This document shows, piece after piece, positions 12,500-25,634 of a stretch of DNA of 64,000 bases; the first letter of the stretch is position 1, and each line of letters begins with the position of its first letter. Source of the DNA: Sipunculus nudus. Its lineage: Eukaryota; Annelida; Sipuncula; Golfingiida; Sipunculidae. Where the stretch lies: NCBI GenBank assembly GCA_026874595.1, contig CM049322.1:40172840-40236839 (forward strand). The letters run 5' to 3'. A program made the translations under genes and the position numbers. Below the pieces are notes generated by a model, which ran no database searches, was not told the DNA's origin, and was given only the letters and a program-made list of their open reading frames with translations.

Positions 12500-14650
12500 C
12501 TAAGGGGAAACAAGGCAACAGGCATGTGCCACCTTTAGAGGTAAGGGTTAGCTCTGTACCCATTTTTGAGGGGTTAGTTAACGGCAAGGCAGCAGATGTG
12601 TTGCGCAATACCGATTGCTCTTCAGCAGGAGAGCATGGATCCAGACCAGTTCACCGGACACAACGTCGAACCTCGGTTGTTAGACAAATCAGTCAGACAT
12701 TTTCCTACGGCGATGATTAGTGTAGATTGTCCTTAATTTGAGGGAACTATTGAAGTAGATAGACTATTGTTGGTAGTCGGAGATGCCGTTTGCGACTTCG
12801 CACTAGGAAACGTAACAGGAATACGGGATCCGAACGATCTGAATCCTACGTGGAATTCTGCTCGGTATTCAGACATAGTGCGTGACAGCGTTGAGTCACC
12901 ACCGGATGTGACGTCCGCAGCAGAAACACCTGCTGGTGCAGGTAAGCGATAATCTCCGAAGCGAAGTTTACTTAAAGCTAGTAGATTTTTCGGAGGCGCA
13001 GGAAGAAGATCAGTCGTTAGCTCCGGGATGAAAGCTTGCTAAGTCTACTGGATGTGATAGCATTTTCCGGGTTAAGGGCCATTTCTGAGTCGAAAAAAAA
13101 AAACCCGGTGTTCCGGATGGATCAAGGGTCGTGATACCCCAGTCGTTACCGACTGATGAAATGAAGATGGGCCATGAGGCGATTACGGCATGTCATCACG
13201 GGGTAGATCTAACGCGAACGTGCAAGTTTCTTGTTCGACTAAAAGGGGATTAACGGTGATACAGCAGACTTCTGCAGACCGTGTACAAATTTTTTTATAA
13301 AAAAGCTGATCCTCACCATGTGTTAGCGTCGGACACCCATGCGTACAAAGGAATCCTTATGAAAACAAGATAATCCAGATTGTGAAACTTAAACTTCCAT
13401 GGCCAAAGAACTAAACCTCGAGGGAGTAGACGAAAAATCCCACATTTCATTCCCAACAACGGTGCGTAGCCAAACTAAATGTGACCTACAGATTAATTCC
13501 GAGCTGGGAAGCGGCAACGGCGCAAGATACGCGATCTGTTGAACCAGTATGGGGAAGTTTTGCGTCACTGTGTATTATGCTGCGTACACTAGAAGTCAAG
13601 ATGAGATTCATGATCGATTGCCGTAAGTTGGTCGTATTCAATCCAGAACACATACAGGAGCCGGAAACACTTTTCACGAAAGTAGCCAAAAGCCGATACT
13701 TTACCAAGATCGTTCTAATAAAAGGCTACTGGTAGATTCAGTTGTCTGAAGGATTTAGAGGCAAAATGGAATTCGTAACGCCTGACGGACAGGGTAATGC
13801 CACTGGGATTAGTGACGGCAGTGGCAGTATTACCCTCATGGTGTGAAAGCAGGTGAGTTGCAACATAGACGACATGCTAGTACACGCGGAACCGTCGGAC
13901 GAGCTTATAAGAACACTCAGAGATGTGCTTTCTATTTACGAGTGAGCGGCTAAACCAGCAAAAACACATTGGTAGATTAACGTTGTCTGGAAGTTTTGGG
14001 CCACCTAGTGGGTTCTGGATACGTAGATCCTCATGAAAACAGAAATCACAGAAATACCGAAAACCAAGAAAGATTGCAAGCCCTTCAAGGCCTACCGGTA
14101 ACTACCGGAAGTCCCTACCGAACTATGCTGAGATGGCGGCTCCGCTAACGGGCCTTACGCAGAGAGGACAGCCTTATAAATCGGATGGGAAAGGGGTACA
14201 TGAGAATGCTTACAACTCATTCAAAGCTAGCTTGCTGACCCCTCCTCCCCCCAATTCTGAGACTGCCAGATTTCAGTAAACGGTTCTACCTAAAATGCGA
14301 CGCGACGATGCATCCGATGGATTATGCTTGCAAGAAATTACTTACTTAGAGAGAGATCATATTCTACCATTGAGAGAGAGTATTTGGCAATTGTTTGGGC
14401 AATTCAGATATTTTGAGATGTACATGTCACGTAGACATTCACGTTTCAAACGGACCACATACCTCTCAAGTGTATAAGCAAAGTCAGTTGCATGAACAAG
14501 AGAGTAATGAGATGGGCTTAAACATTATAAGAGTTTAGATTTGAGCTGCAGGCTGTTTCTTGCAAGTTTAACCGTGGGCCAGACTTTTGAAACAGATCAC
14601 CAGAATGTTGAACTGGATCGGATAATGCGGATTTCTGTTAAGACAGACTG
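12500..14650 (+). pseudogene. Decayed Ty3/Gypsy pol (PR-RT-RH, no IN)
   Basis: Pieces of a Gypsy-type polyprotein are readable in changing frames. First comes a protease region (FEGLVNGKA, then VLRNTDCSS where the catalytic DTG would be). A second protease-linker piece with LGNVTGIRDPNDLNPTW ends near 12,950. Reverse transcriptase follows with FNPEHIQEPETLFTK and IKGYW near 13,630-13,735 and a NIDDMLVH motif near 13,865. RNase H traces lie near 14,260-14,460 (LPDFSKRFYLKCDASDG). Many stops and frameshifts separate them. No integrase lies between RNase H and the polypurine tract, so that part was deleted. The next element at 14,765 is its 3' LTR, and no matching 5' LTR is visible upstream. It is not functional. 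Confidence 0.75.
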
Positions 14651-14752
14651 TGTATACAGTGATGAGTTATATAATGTTGTATAATGTATTGTAAAATGTC
14701 TTTACATAGCTTGTGATACTGCGTATCGTGAAAATACTATACATTTTCTTTA

Positions 14753-15539
14753 GAAGGGGAGGAGTGATGTCTCCAGAGGACTGTGACTTAGTTATTGTAT
14801 TGCATGTTCTAGTAGGGAGTAAAGCCAGATGATTATTTGGATAATTTATTGTACTTTTATATCGAGTTTCATGTTTACATATAAGTGTAAGAACTTTAGT
14901 AAGAGAGCACACGTGTGTTGTTTGATGTTAATTTCAGTATAGCTTGATTCCGTGCGATCCATCCCCGTTTGGCGGTTTATAAAGTAACGATTGATTGATG
15001 CAGACGTCAAAGGATTTGCACCTATTTAGTTTTCTAATTTTAGGTTTTATAATGGTTTTGTTTCATGAGGCGTGTCCGTATCAAGATTCATGAAATAATT
15101 TGCAGTCGGCATAATAGAAAGTGGTGATCGGCCAGAAAACGGACAGGACATGTGACGTCAGCAAGCATATATAACACTGAATATGATTAAGACTAAATTC
15201 CATAAGTGCCTTATTAGTGTGCCAGTCCGTGTAGCCTGACGATATCAGTAGTTCAGGGGCAGGTCTGCGTGCATCAGGTGCCTAGACAGCTATGAGGTGA
15301 TGTCGATTATTGTAAATTGTCCGTGTGTAAGGAAGGCCACGGTGATTTCTCTGTAATAGACGTCAGAGCGAGTATCGCATTTTTCCGACGGACTAGTAAA
15401 TCTGTCGATTGAAACCTGTTGTGGGCACTTACAGAAACAGACCGAGGACATTATTTAAACGCGTTATTGTGGAGTTAATGGATATAGCTGTGTGAGAGTA
15501 TATCGGATACCTAGAGCAGGATGATTCCAGGAGACATCA
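14753..15539 (+). mobile_element. 3' LTR of the decayed Gypsy, with polypurine tract
   Basis: A purine tract AGAAGGGGAGGAG ends at 14,764. The LTR then runs from TGATGTCTCC (14,765) to GGAGACATCA (15,530-15,539), a perfect 10-bp terminal inverted repeat with TG...CA ends and a length of 775 bp. A TATA-like CATATATAACA lies near 15,166. Purine tract, inverted ends and adjacency to the pol remnant together identify it. Confidence 0.75.
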
Positions 15540-16339
15540 GCTGTGATAGACCTTTATATACTTTAAGTCAAGATAGAATCGTCTGTGCGCTAATTAGTGA
15601 CTACTGCGTGAACTGTGCCTTGAGTTATAATAAAACACGAGAGGGACTGTTGGTATTCGGAGCTCCGTGTATCTAAATGTGGACTGATTGTACTGTGAAC
15701 ACAGCTCGAACAATCGGTTGGCCTGGCCCGCGACATTCCGATGTCACGTGTGTCATGTGATCAGGTGAAGTGTAAACAAGGGACTACTGTGTATTATGAA
15801 TAACGGACTTGGTGGTTGTTTCTGTGATTTTTATCGAACTTTTATGATCACAAGTGCCTATATGTATTACTCGCCTCTCCAGAGAAACGTAAGTATATGT
15901 TTTCTTTAATATATTGATTTGTTTTTGTAAACCCGTGCTTATTTATCTCTTGGAGTGTACGTATGCATGAGTTTCAGCAAGTTGGTTTGACATTTAAAAG
16001 AACCTTGTCGTTTACATCTCTAGTGGTGTGACACTGCAGTCTACCTTTATGTAAATTAAAGGTTGGGGATTTTTAGAAAAAATTGTTAACTTCAAATGAA
16101 GGGTACTTTTTTTTACGGAACCACAGCAAAGTTTCATATGGTTGTATTGGAGAGTAATTCGGTGCTTATCGTAGAGGTGAATTTCCCAACCCTAAAAATG
16201 AAGAGACTATCTCGGTCCAAATCAAACTGACCGGTCCAAAATGAGACAAACATAGATCCGTAGTAAGTTTTGAGATCTTTCCCCGGTCGATGGGGACACC
16301 TGGCTTGTCATATTCTAACGATCCTTCCAGTTTACTGGT
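15540..16339. other. No gene recognised
   Basis: Flank between the LTR and the 98-bp array. It holds a good isolated splice-donor-like AAAC|GTAAGT at 15,888 but no supporting exon. Confidence 0.4.
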
Positions 16340-16735
16340 TAAGTGGTCAAACCTATTACCCAGGTGTCCACCGGGACTGCTCAGATTAAATTACGTTATC
16401 CCAGAATCTACCCATTATGCATCCGTACATACTATAAGCGTTATATAAACGTATTACCCAGGTGACCAACTGAACTGGTCAGATGAAATTAAGTTGGCCT
16501 AGAATCTCCCGATAATGTATCCGTAGATATTATAAGCGTACTAAAAATGTATTAACCAGGTAACCTCAGGGACTGGTCAGATGAAATTAAGTTATTGCAG
16601 AATCTCCCGATAATGTATCCGTAGATATTAAAAGCGTACTATAAATGTATTACCCAGGTAACTTCGGGGACTGGTCAGATGAAATTAAGTTATCCTAGAA
16701 TCTCCCGATGATGCATCCGTACATACTATGAGCTT
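16340..16735 (+). repeat. 98-bp tandem repeat, about four units
   Basis: The core GGTCAGATGAAATTAAGTT recurs at 16,477, 16,575 and 16,673, exactly 98 bases apart. A diverged unit at 16,379 (GCTCAGATTAAATTACGTT) precedes them. Each unit also carries TAGAATCTCCCGATAATG and CCGTAGATATTATAAGCG. Interior units match each other better than the outer ones. Confidence 0.9.
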
Positions 16736-18690
16736 TTTGTTGCCTATAATATATACATCGGATACATATATGGTTGAGTTTATGAATGTGTTGCAGGACT
16801 ATTAGCATTAATAATATATTTGTTTTTATTCACATATTGTCGCTCAGATTTGTCTGTTGAAGCATTTCTTTGGATGCTTTTCCTAAAGGGCGTTCCACTG
16901 GTATAATATTGTTCAAAGTATAATCCAGATAATTATTCGTTTTATCTCAGGTTTATTATAACACATTATTCCTTCTTTGAAAATGAGAGTGTTAAATATA
17001 ATTTTCTTTCAACACTCAGGTGTTGTCAATGTTTGTAATATGTTGAGGCTAATATCTATAATTAGCTAAAGTGGAAAAAACTGGTCAGGGTTCAGATAGT
17101 CAGGCTGTTTTAAAACGTTCCAGAAATAAGGACCCTCATAATTGTTTTTCATTTTTGTCATGATTAAAATATATTGCTAAAAAAACAATGTATGATTGTA
17201 AAAAGCTGGTAAAAAAGGACGAGACGAAATATGCCAAATGATATACACTTCTCTCAAAGTACACATGGTTAAACAAAATCTACCAAATAAATTGCATAAT
17301 TAAGTTTCTGCACATATCAATACCATGCGTTATGGATATATTTAGAAGAGTATCTCTCATCTTATCAGAAGCATCCTTTCATGGTTAATTCGAAAACGTT
17401 TTCACAAATACAGGCAGCCTATACAGATAAATGTAATCTTAGACTAATATCCTTGTCTCCTGTAGAAAACCAAAGATGGCAGCTCTAACTGCATGTCTCC
17501 AAGAAAACATCCTTTTAAGTGTTCTATCAGCATAATAAAACATTCTGAAATGTGAATTGATATTACATCTCTCCAATCCAGATATGTTTTTATTGCAGAA
17601 GGTAGATGCAGAGGGTAAAGTAAGCTAAGTATTATGTCATGTCCCAACGGGTCTGGTTTTACATGTAGCCGTTGGTTATATAAGAATAGGTCCTTGCTCG
17701 TAATGGTCTTGTGCACTTATTAGTCATAAAAATCTGGTTAAAAATGTCCCCAGCTGTGTGATTTATTTTTATATTGCGGCCTTTATTCAACCACTTCGTT
17801 TGATATGCAAGTGCACTAGTGTGGATTAATCGCTCAGTGTCTCATTTGGGAAGCGTAGTACACGGAGGAACTGAAACATGAGAAATTAATCAAATATAGT
17901 TAAAAGTGGTCATTTTGCCATCGATACCTTGGCCGAGTTCGAAATTTTAGGCAAGGAAGTCAAATACCTTCAGCACAAATCAGCATTTCATGTTTGGGTA
18001 TTATTCAAAGGCCAAACAAATCCATCGAATTGCATATTGTAGACAACCATCCTCGTATCCAATTATTCGTTAACTTCAAATCGAAAAAGTGATCATTTTT
18101 TCTTGCAAACTGATCAATCAGGATTTGCATCTAATAGACACATATTCTCGTATTATGCATATTATGCCAGCCCTTTGTGTCAACAAAGCTTTTTAGATCT
18201 TCGTAAGAAATCGTAAAGGTCAAACATATATATGTGATATATCATCATACCAATTTTACAAAGAACCACAGGGATATTTTTACTTGTAGTTTTTTGTTAT
18301 TTAAGAGTAGGTCTCTGTTTGTGACGATCTTGTGCCAAAGGTGGTGGGTCCTAGCTTTCAATACAAATTCATATCCGGTCGATAGGTTATTATAGGAGAA
18401 CGATCGTGAATTAAAATAAGTCATTCCATATAATTATTGTCTGAAACATATTAAAAATAAATCATCTGGTCCCATTTGTACAGTATGTAATAAATGCAAA
18501 ATGCCAGGTTAGGAAAAGTAAAACAAAATTGGGCAATCATTAATGGATTACTTGAAATAAGCATATGATTTATATATTTAAGCTATTTCTACAAACCATT
18601 GTTCTTATTTTACCGAGTAGCATGTTGCTTCTATTGTAAAGCAAGAAAAGAACGAAATCTTCAAATTTTATAACATTTTATTTTGAATTA
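16736..18690. other. No gene recognised
   Basis: AT-rich. A 90-codon open frame on - at 17,444-17,716 has no recognisable domain and no clear splice sites. No repeats were seen. Confidence 0.4.
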
Positions 18691-19802
18691 TCATGGGTAT
18701 GCACAACATCCCATAGCTGTTTTTGAAGATACATGGCACAATTTGACAGTTTGTGAAAATAAATCAAGGCACACCTTTGGTGATCAGCGATATTACTTCA
18801 AAGTAGACATTTAAAAAGGTAAGTGCAATTTGTACTTTACAGTGAACTGCTTGAATATATTTTAACATAAAGTGATCAAACTTTTAAGCTAAATAAATAT
18901 GTGCTGTAAAAGTATATTCTACTAAAAAGTGCTTTTTTGCATCCCAAATAAATAATGTAGTCAAACATTTTTTTCAGAATGTTGAGTTCGTTTATAGACA
19001 GACAAAAGTGTGGACGAGAGAAATCCTCACAAGGACTCATGGTATGGCTGAAGGAGGAAAATAAACATTAATTACGTTTATCATGATGCATTTACATACT
19101 GACCTATCTATGAGTCATACTCCCAAATTTCCCGAGATTTTAATCAAGTAAAATTGTTTAATTCTCTCACTTTAATTTTCTCATGATGTTAATGTGTAAA
19201 TACATAAATTCAACATTTTTCATGTAACACACAAACAGAAATTTAATATACTTCCTAACTCATGCGGAATCGTACTAGCTAAAAAGGAGAGATGGTGAGC
19301 AACGGTCCGGAATATAAATTTTATCTACCAAGTTGAATTATAAAACTTGCTGTCACTGTCAAATTATGTACAGCAGATACTTACCACGGTTCCATGGGTT
19401 CACTGGACGCTTGAAAGGTATGCCGCTAGTTGGATTGGTGGTTGTGCTAGCATCAGACGTTTCTGTAATAATGGTATATTTATCAAAATACCTAATCTAA
19501 CACTAATCGTGCAAATAAATTGGTAAACTTTATTATAACAAGTTTTTATATATGTAAAATATTACATTTTGATGAACAAAGAACCAGGCCAAGGTATTTT
19601 AAATGTTTAAACCAACAATAAACATATGATACCATAAATCTCAGTAGATATCTACCCTGAATTCTACTAATATATGTATCAATGCATACATATATAATAA
19701 GCGGTAATTACAACCTGACAAAGAAGCCTGTGCGCTTCAAAACTTCTGTATTAATAAATAAGTTAGTCCACCTAAATGTATTCACCCTTTACTTTACCTA
19801 CG

Positions 19803-19861
<59 letters not shown>

Positions 19862-21768
19862 TATAGGTTGTATTGGTTCAAGGTATAACATATATATACT
19901 TTCAAGATGCAGAAAAACGTACTGCAACAGAGAGATGCACTTTTGCAAATTACATTTTCACCAGAAAGACATCGGTCCCTCTCTAAAGTTCCACTAGGGC
20001 ATAATCCCATATAATCTCCATGTTCTTTTTCAATCTCACAATCATCAGTTTGACATGCCGAAATTACCTCTACAACTCTCCAATATTATTCCCGGCGAAA
20101 AAAATTTTTAATATTAAAATTTAAAATTCAAAATTTCTTATCCCGGATAATAGCATGGTCCTCATATCTGAATTAACCTAAATCAGGTCTGGAGATCATC
20201 TGTTCAAAAAGTGACACCATTACATTTAAAATCACTTTAAGTCTCCTCTATAGTTGCAATCGAGTCCGAAAGGGCTAACAGCAAGACACAACATCACATC
20301 TATTGTGTAGAATGTTTGTATCCAAAAGACACGAGTAATTGTTCTTTAAAGTGCATAAAATAAGTTGTTATTGCATGGGGTGTCTTATAAAACTGACTAT
20401 CAATAACCATTGTCCCACATGCGGCGTATATTTCCTTTGTACTCTACAGATAAACATACTTAGCTTAAGAATGAAGGAAGTGAGCATACAAAATGTAGGC
20501 AGTTTCCTCTTTCCCTCGGAGGATCCAGCCCGGTGGGAGACGAACTGCAAAAAAACAAAGGAGGCGTCATCTCATGTGGCCATATATGTTTATCCATGTA
20601 ATGCAGAAGAATGTATGTGTGACGCAACAGAAGTATGACGTCATCTCTATGAGTCATCAAATGGTTTTAGTGTATGATCGTTAGCTGAGGTCAGCACAAT
20701 AATACATTAAGACCGTATATTTATGGTAGAAGTATAAGGATATTAAGGATAATAAATTACATTGCTCAGAAATTTACTTAATCCTTGAATCAACCGTTAG
20801 CATCAGCAGAACATTCAACACCAGTGTTATTTCCATTATCTTCCTCATTTTTGAAACTTCTTAGACTGTTTGAGTTTTGGTTGAATCGTGGGGACTACTC
20901 TTATAAGAAGCCGGACCCTGTATACATTCACCACCATAGTGTGGATTTCTGTCAATCAAAACTAAAGCTAAGCCTAGGTCACCGTGTTCAGCCGGTCGGT
21001 AGCACCTGACATCTTTGTAACAGGCAATGAAACATAGAGAGACCCAGATAAATGGCATGGCTTTTTTTGTATGTTTTGTGTACTGAGTGTTCTTATACTG
21101 AATGTTAGCAGACATCTCATGCAAACCTGCGTGCGAAACAGTCATTATCGGGTTCTTTCCTCGTTATCAGCAATGCATATGTCTGGGAACAACATCCTGT
21201 TACGGTATATGTATATTCCAATGCTCCTTTTTTAACATGCCATGATATTACCCGTGGAAAGTTGCCATAAACAACCACATAAATCATCCTGGTGTCACGC
21301 ACGACAGAATAGAGACAAGCCAAGAATAATACTTTGAATATTTTCTTAACATTTATTTGGATATATCAGACGACAGGGCAAGGGCAAGATGAATGCTCTT
21401 CGTGTCACACTCGCTATCTGTAGATCTGATTTGTATTAATAATAACTTGTTTTCTCAAGCACATTGGTATAATTCCTGAGAGTTGATAAATAAAAGTGGG
21501 AGAAAGAGACATTTTAAAAATAAGCTGATGATTCTTGTTTAATTTTATATTTGATTTGTCCCATGTAGCAGCGACAGGGGCATTGTACTTGCAGAAGTAG
21601 ATTCTTTTTTATATTTATACATGTAGGTTGTAAGGCTGATAGAAAAAGCACAACCTGTATACTATAGTGTAGATTAATGTGTTGTTTACTGTTTATATCT
21701 GAGGTGACATATAATAACAATAAACTACATACAAAGAGAGACGACAGATTACCTGCTGTAGTCAACAT
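18691..21768 (-). CDS. Candidate three-exon short secreted peptide
   Basis: Exon 1 (21,768-21,690) starts with ATG and encodes MLTTAGNLSSLFVCSLLLLY plus six residues, signal-peptide-like, with donor A|GTAAAC. Exon 2 (19,462-19,385) has acceptor TTATTACAG and a very good donor G|GTAAGT. It is GC-richer than its surroundings, has one open phase, and encodes a Thr/Pro-rich TSDASTTTNPTSG followed by PFKRPVNPWNR. Exon 3 (18,716-18,691) has acceptor AAAAACAG and gives MGCCAYP then stop. AATAAA follows at 18,682. All junctions are phase 1 and the product would be about 60 residues, like a small secreted or processed peptide. I recognise no family. Exon 2 is the best supported. Exons 1 and 3 could be coincidental, and the polyA signal is unusually near the stop. 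Confidence 0.3.
19804..19857. repeat. (TA)n microsatellite
   Basis: About 54 bases of alternating TA, inside the proposed intron 1 of the - strand peptide gene. Confidence 0.95.
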
Positions 21769-22261
21769 GCGAACCTACAAGCAACGTGTCTGATAACGGA
21801 GGTAAGGCGGTAACTACAAAAATGTCAAATTTAAATCACCATTTACGATAATATAAATCATTATTGAGGTCAAAACCTGTTTCCCCAAGCGTCACAAGCA
21901 CTTACCATGATCATTGGTAAAACATTTAGTCTAAACCTAAATTTTAATAGTTAGAGATTTATATTATTCTATCTAGACCTAGGTTTATACGGTTAAATTT
22001 TCATATAAGAATACATAAACAACTTTTTTTGCATTCAATTTTTTATAAGCATGTTGAGATTGCCAGTTATCGTTTTTCTTTTTTTTTCTTTTTTTTGCAT
22101 AATGGGATATTCTGATAGATTATTGGATTATGTGCATTCCTCATCTAGCATCTAAATTTTAGTCTGCATCTTTGTTTGAATAAATATATAATTTTTTTTC
22201 ATTCTATGCAATTGCTTGCTTGTGATAACGATTTAAAGCACAACCCGGTAGATTTTAAATA

Positions 22262-22318
22262 AAATATTATTATTATTATAATTGTTATTATTATTATCAT
22301 TATTATTATTATTATTAT
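22262..22318. repeat. (TTA)n microsatellite
   Basis: Imperfect ATT/TTA trinucleotide tract with a few substitutions. A short (CA)n follows at 22,486-22,505. Confidence 0.9.
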
Positions 22319-22765
22319 AAGCTGGACCCTGTTAATTGAAATTTATACATTTACTTAATGCAAGGCATGGTAACTAGATGTCTTAATAACATAACGTTCC
22401 TTACCTTCATAACATGCTTTAATTTATATAGACCTCCTATAGTGTCAAAAACATTCTAACCCGCTGAAAATTTTGAATTGGATGAAACACACACACACAC
22501 ACATTTATAAAGCTAATACCCTGTGCATTATATTAAACCATTTAATATCTAAATATCTAGATCTTGTAAGTTATTCTTTAAATCCTTGCATGATTGCCTT
22601 TTAACTTGAAATATTACATTAAAATGACGTTAAAATGAATGAAAAGTTATCCTCTTTTAAAGTTTAAGAGATATAAACCATTAAAAAGAATAAAGCTCTT
22701 TGAATGTATATGTTTTGAGTTGTTTTTTCTTAAATGTTATCTAATGTCACAGTTCTTTATTTCAG

Positions 22766-22878
22766 CAGTTGATACCAATAGCGTGGCCCAACAACTGAAA
22801 AACCACGAGAAGAGAAAGTTTTGCGAGATATTTAGGAACAACTTCTTCAACAACAACAAAACGGCCAAGGGATCATAA
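22766..22878 (+). CDS. Orphan terminal exon, unknown protein
   Basis: A strong acceptor (CAGTTCTTTATTTCAG) precedes 22,766. The exon is open for 36 residues (VDTNSVAQQLKNHEKRKFCE, then a tail rich in N, F and K) and ends in TAA at 22,876. AATAAA lies near 22,977, giving a plausible 100-bp 3' UTR. Base composition is less AT-rich than the surroundings. No upstream exons were located and no domain is recognised. Confidence 0.35.
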
Positions 22879-24343
22879 GCTGTACTTAGCTATCGGTTTG
22901 GCATGTACAATCTCGACAATTTTCATTAATTCTATGACATGATAAATGATGGAAACTAGTTGATGGGGAACACCAAAATAAATAATAAATTACGGATTTA
23001 TGTTTAACAACTGCCACTTGTTTTTCCGTTACAGTTGGATTACAAGACATATTTTTCGCCAATTATTAAAACCGTGTTCTATTCGGTTCCATCATCGAGA
23101 GAGGGATACTTTTGTTTGAATATTACGATGACGATATTGTTAAATGCACACTTTCAAAAGATGTGAGATATGTTTTTTTATTCGTAAGAATGTATACTTT
23201 GTTTTCAATTGGAAAATCTTGAAACCGAGACCCAGATTCCAAATATGAATATGTCGTTGGGAATTCTATTTAATATAGATTTTAAAGACTGAATGAACAA
23301 GGTGGTTTGACCTTTCTTATCATTCAGCTGATTAATATATATGCGAGTTTATTCTTGCAAGTTAAATTGGAAATACCGCATAATCATTATATATAATGAT
23401 ACATTTTCTGGATATATAGGGTGAAATCCTGTGTCATTAGTCAAGGACAAACAAAATGATCGTCTTTGCGGGGTGGTCGTAAAAACTGTAGAGGACGAAC
23501 CAAGATGTCACCGTATTTGGGAACTATATTTTAGCAAGAGCGAGCCTGTTTTGATTGTTAAGATCTTGTCTCTGGGATCTCAGATGGGAATGTGTGCGAC
23601 CAAATTCACAGCTGACATCAAACCTGGAATATATATATATATATATATATGTATGTGTATATGAATGCTATCTACATGGCGGGAGAAAAGAGTTAATGCA
23701 AATTTTCTTGTGTGTGAACATAACCTTAATTAAAATCCCTCTTGCACTGTTGACATTGTACTGTTTTTGGGTACGTATAGCCTCATCGAGTTGTTCATTT
23801 TTTTTTTCCTTTTTATTTAATATAGGAAGATATAATCCATCATCTTAATTTGTGGTTGATGCCAAATGGCTTGAATGTATTACTTTCTCTTCTGTTTTCT
23901 CAAGCTTAGCGTGGCAAACTTGGAAATTCAACTTTGGGAACTTTGCTATTTACCCGACCTTGCAGGGTGAAAGAATGCAAGTAAGCAGAAATTGGGCAGA
24001 TGATAATGTAAACTGTTATAAATTAGGGCCAAACACGCTAGAGATTCAAGTTGCGTTAAATGTATAAAGGCGGGAAACACGAATTACACAGGGGATATCT
24101 TGACCATCGGTGTTTGGTAAAAATTCATCATTAATTAGATCATGATACAGTTTTCTACTTTTACGCTACTGTCAAAAACTTACTGAGAATCATTTTCCGC
24201 TGTAATTACCATTCCAGTTGATCGGATCAGGCCAAATGCTACTAACAGACAATCTTCCGAGAAAACGCCATCTAATTATTACAGGTTTAACTAGACATTT
24301 GTACATTTGTTCATCCGTAAAATAATACGAACCCCTCAATATG

Positions 24344-24385
<42 letters not shown>

Positions 24386-25163
24386 GTTTGAATAGCCATG
24401 CTGGTTCATTGTATATTGATGTATACACATAAAATTCGGTTCACTGCCAAGAGATGGAAGCTAGAGATTGAAATATAAATAAAAATTGTTCTTGTATGTT
24501 ACTCGTAAATCAAAGCTTGTTATTATACATAATACCAGATCATTGAAAATAACTGCCAATAAAAAAACAATTTGATTTTTAATATAAAGAAAATAATCTC
24601 ATTTGATATATTAGATATTCCGTAAAGTCTATACCATAAAAACGCCAATGTTTATGTAATATGCCTTGAAACAATTTTATCCTACGGACTTTAACGGAAT
24701 ACACTGTCTTGTTTATTAATTTAAAACCTAAACGCCGTTGGTAAATTTAGAAGCCCCGATTGATTATGCGTGTCAGATTTTGACTCCAACAAACCACAAA
24801 CATCCTAGTCGCAGTCTTGTGAGTCCGAGTTTGCGCAGTCTGTGTAGGTTTTTATTTGTTGGGATCGAGACAATGGAACCCACCACATAAAATGCCACAC
24901 AGCACGGCGTAGAGCTGGCAAAACCTAAACCTGATCGACAAAGTTTCGGAAAATATGCGAAACGTGAAGAGTGAACGAATGAAAAACCCCGTCAGCGGGA
25001 AAGCTGTGGAGTATAAAAAAAGGGGGAACATCTCGGAAAGTAATACTACTGCTGTTAATAGTCGTTGCACAAAAACTATAAGCTATCAATATAATTTTAT
25101 AAAGCAGATTTCACGATAATATTTTTAACTTTGAATCATCGAACATGAATTTGCAATCGATTC

Positions 25164-25165
<2 letters not shown>
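22879..25165. other. No gene recognised; microsatellites
   Basis: Contains a short (TA)n near 23,629-23,650 and a (CA)n-(TA)n compound tract at 24,343-24,387. The tract runs into GAATAGCCATGCTGGTTCA, which also occurs at 39,371. Otherwise nothing recognisable. Confidence 0.5.

Positions 25166-25223
<58 letters not shown>
25166..25223. repeat. (TA)n microsatellite
   Basis: Alternating TA of about 58 bases. Confidence 0.95.
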
Positions 25224-25226
<3 letters not shown>

Positions 25227-25585
25227 CTGGGAATTATATGGCGAAAATGATAACATTATGGAATTAATAATGATAATAAATCTTTTATGTCACACGTGAA
25301 TAAAACATAGTTATTGAAAATTACAAGCTGATAAGTGATATCCGGGTTGGGGGTTTGTATTTTAGAGGATAGGGAATGTTTGTTTTCAGAGGGAAAATCT
25401 CATTGTCTCAATTAGACAACTGAGGACATAAAGATTTTCGAAAATCTGTGACTGGTTACAATATAATAATATTTAGACGTTTAAAGGCTATATTGGTGTT
25501 AAGAAGGTACGAAAGATGTTGAAATGTATGTTTTAAGGCAAGGAAAGTGTTACTTAAGAAAGAAATGAGATGCCTCAGGCGTAAT

Positions 25586-25588
<3 letters not shown>

Positions 25589-25630
<42 letters not shown>
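25589..25630. repeat. (TA)n microsatellite at solo-LTR junction
   Basis: Alternating TA directly abutting the first base of the solo LTR. The other LTR edge also meets TATATAT, so the LTR probably inserted into this tract. Confidence 0.9.

Positions 25631-25634
<4 letters not shown>

Noticed and set aside
18979-19063. Possible + terminal exon after TTTTTTTCAG (NVEFVYRQTKVWTREIL...)
   Set aside because: Acceptor is good but AATAAA overlaps the stop codon and nothing upstream matches; T-rich tracts before AG are common here.
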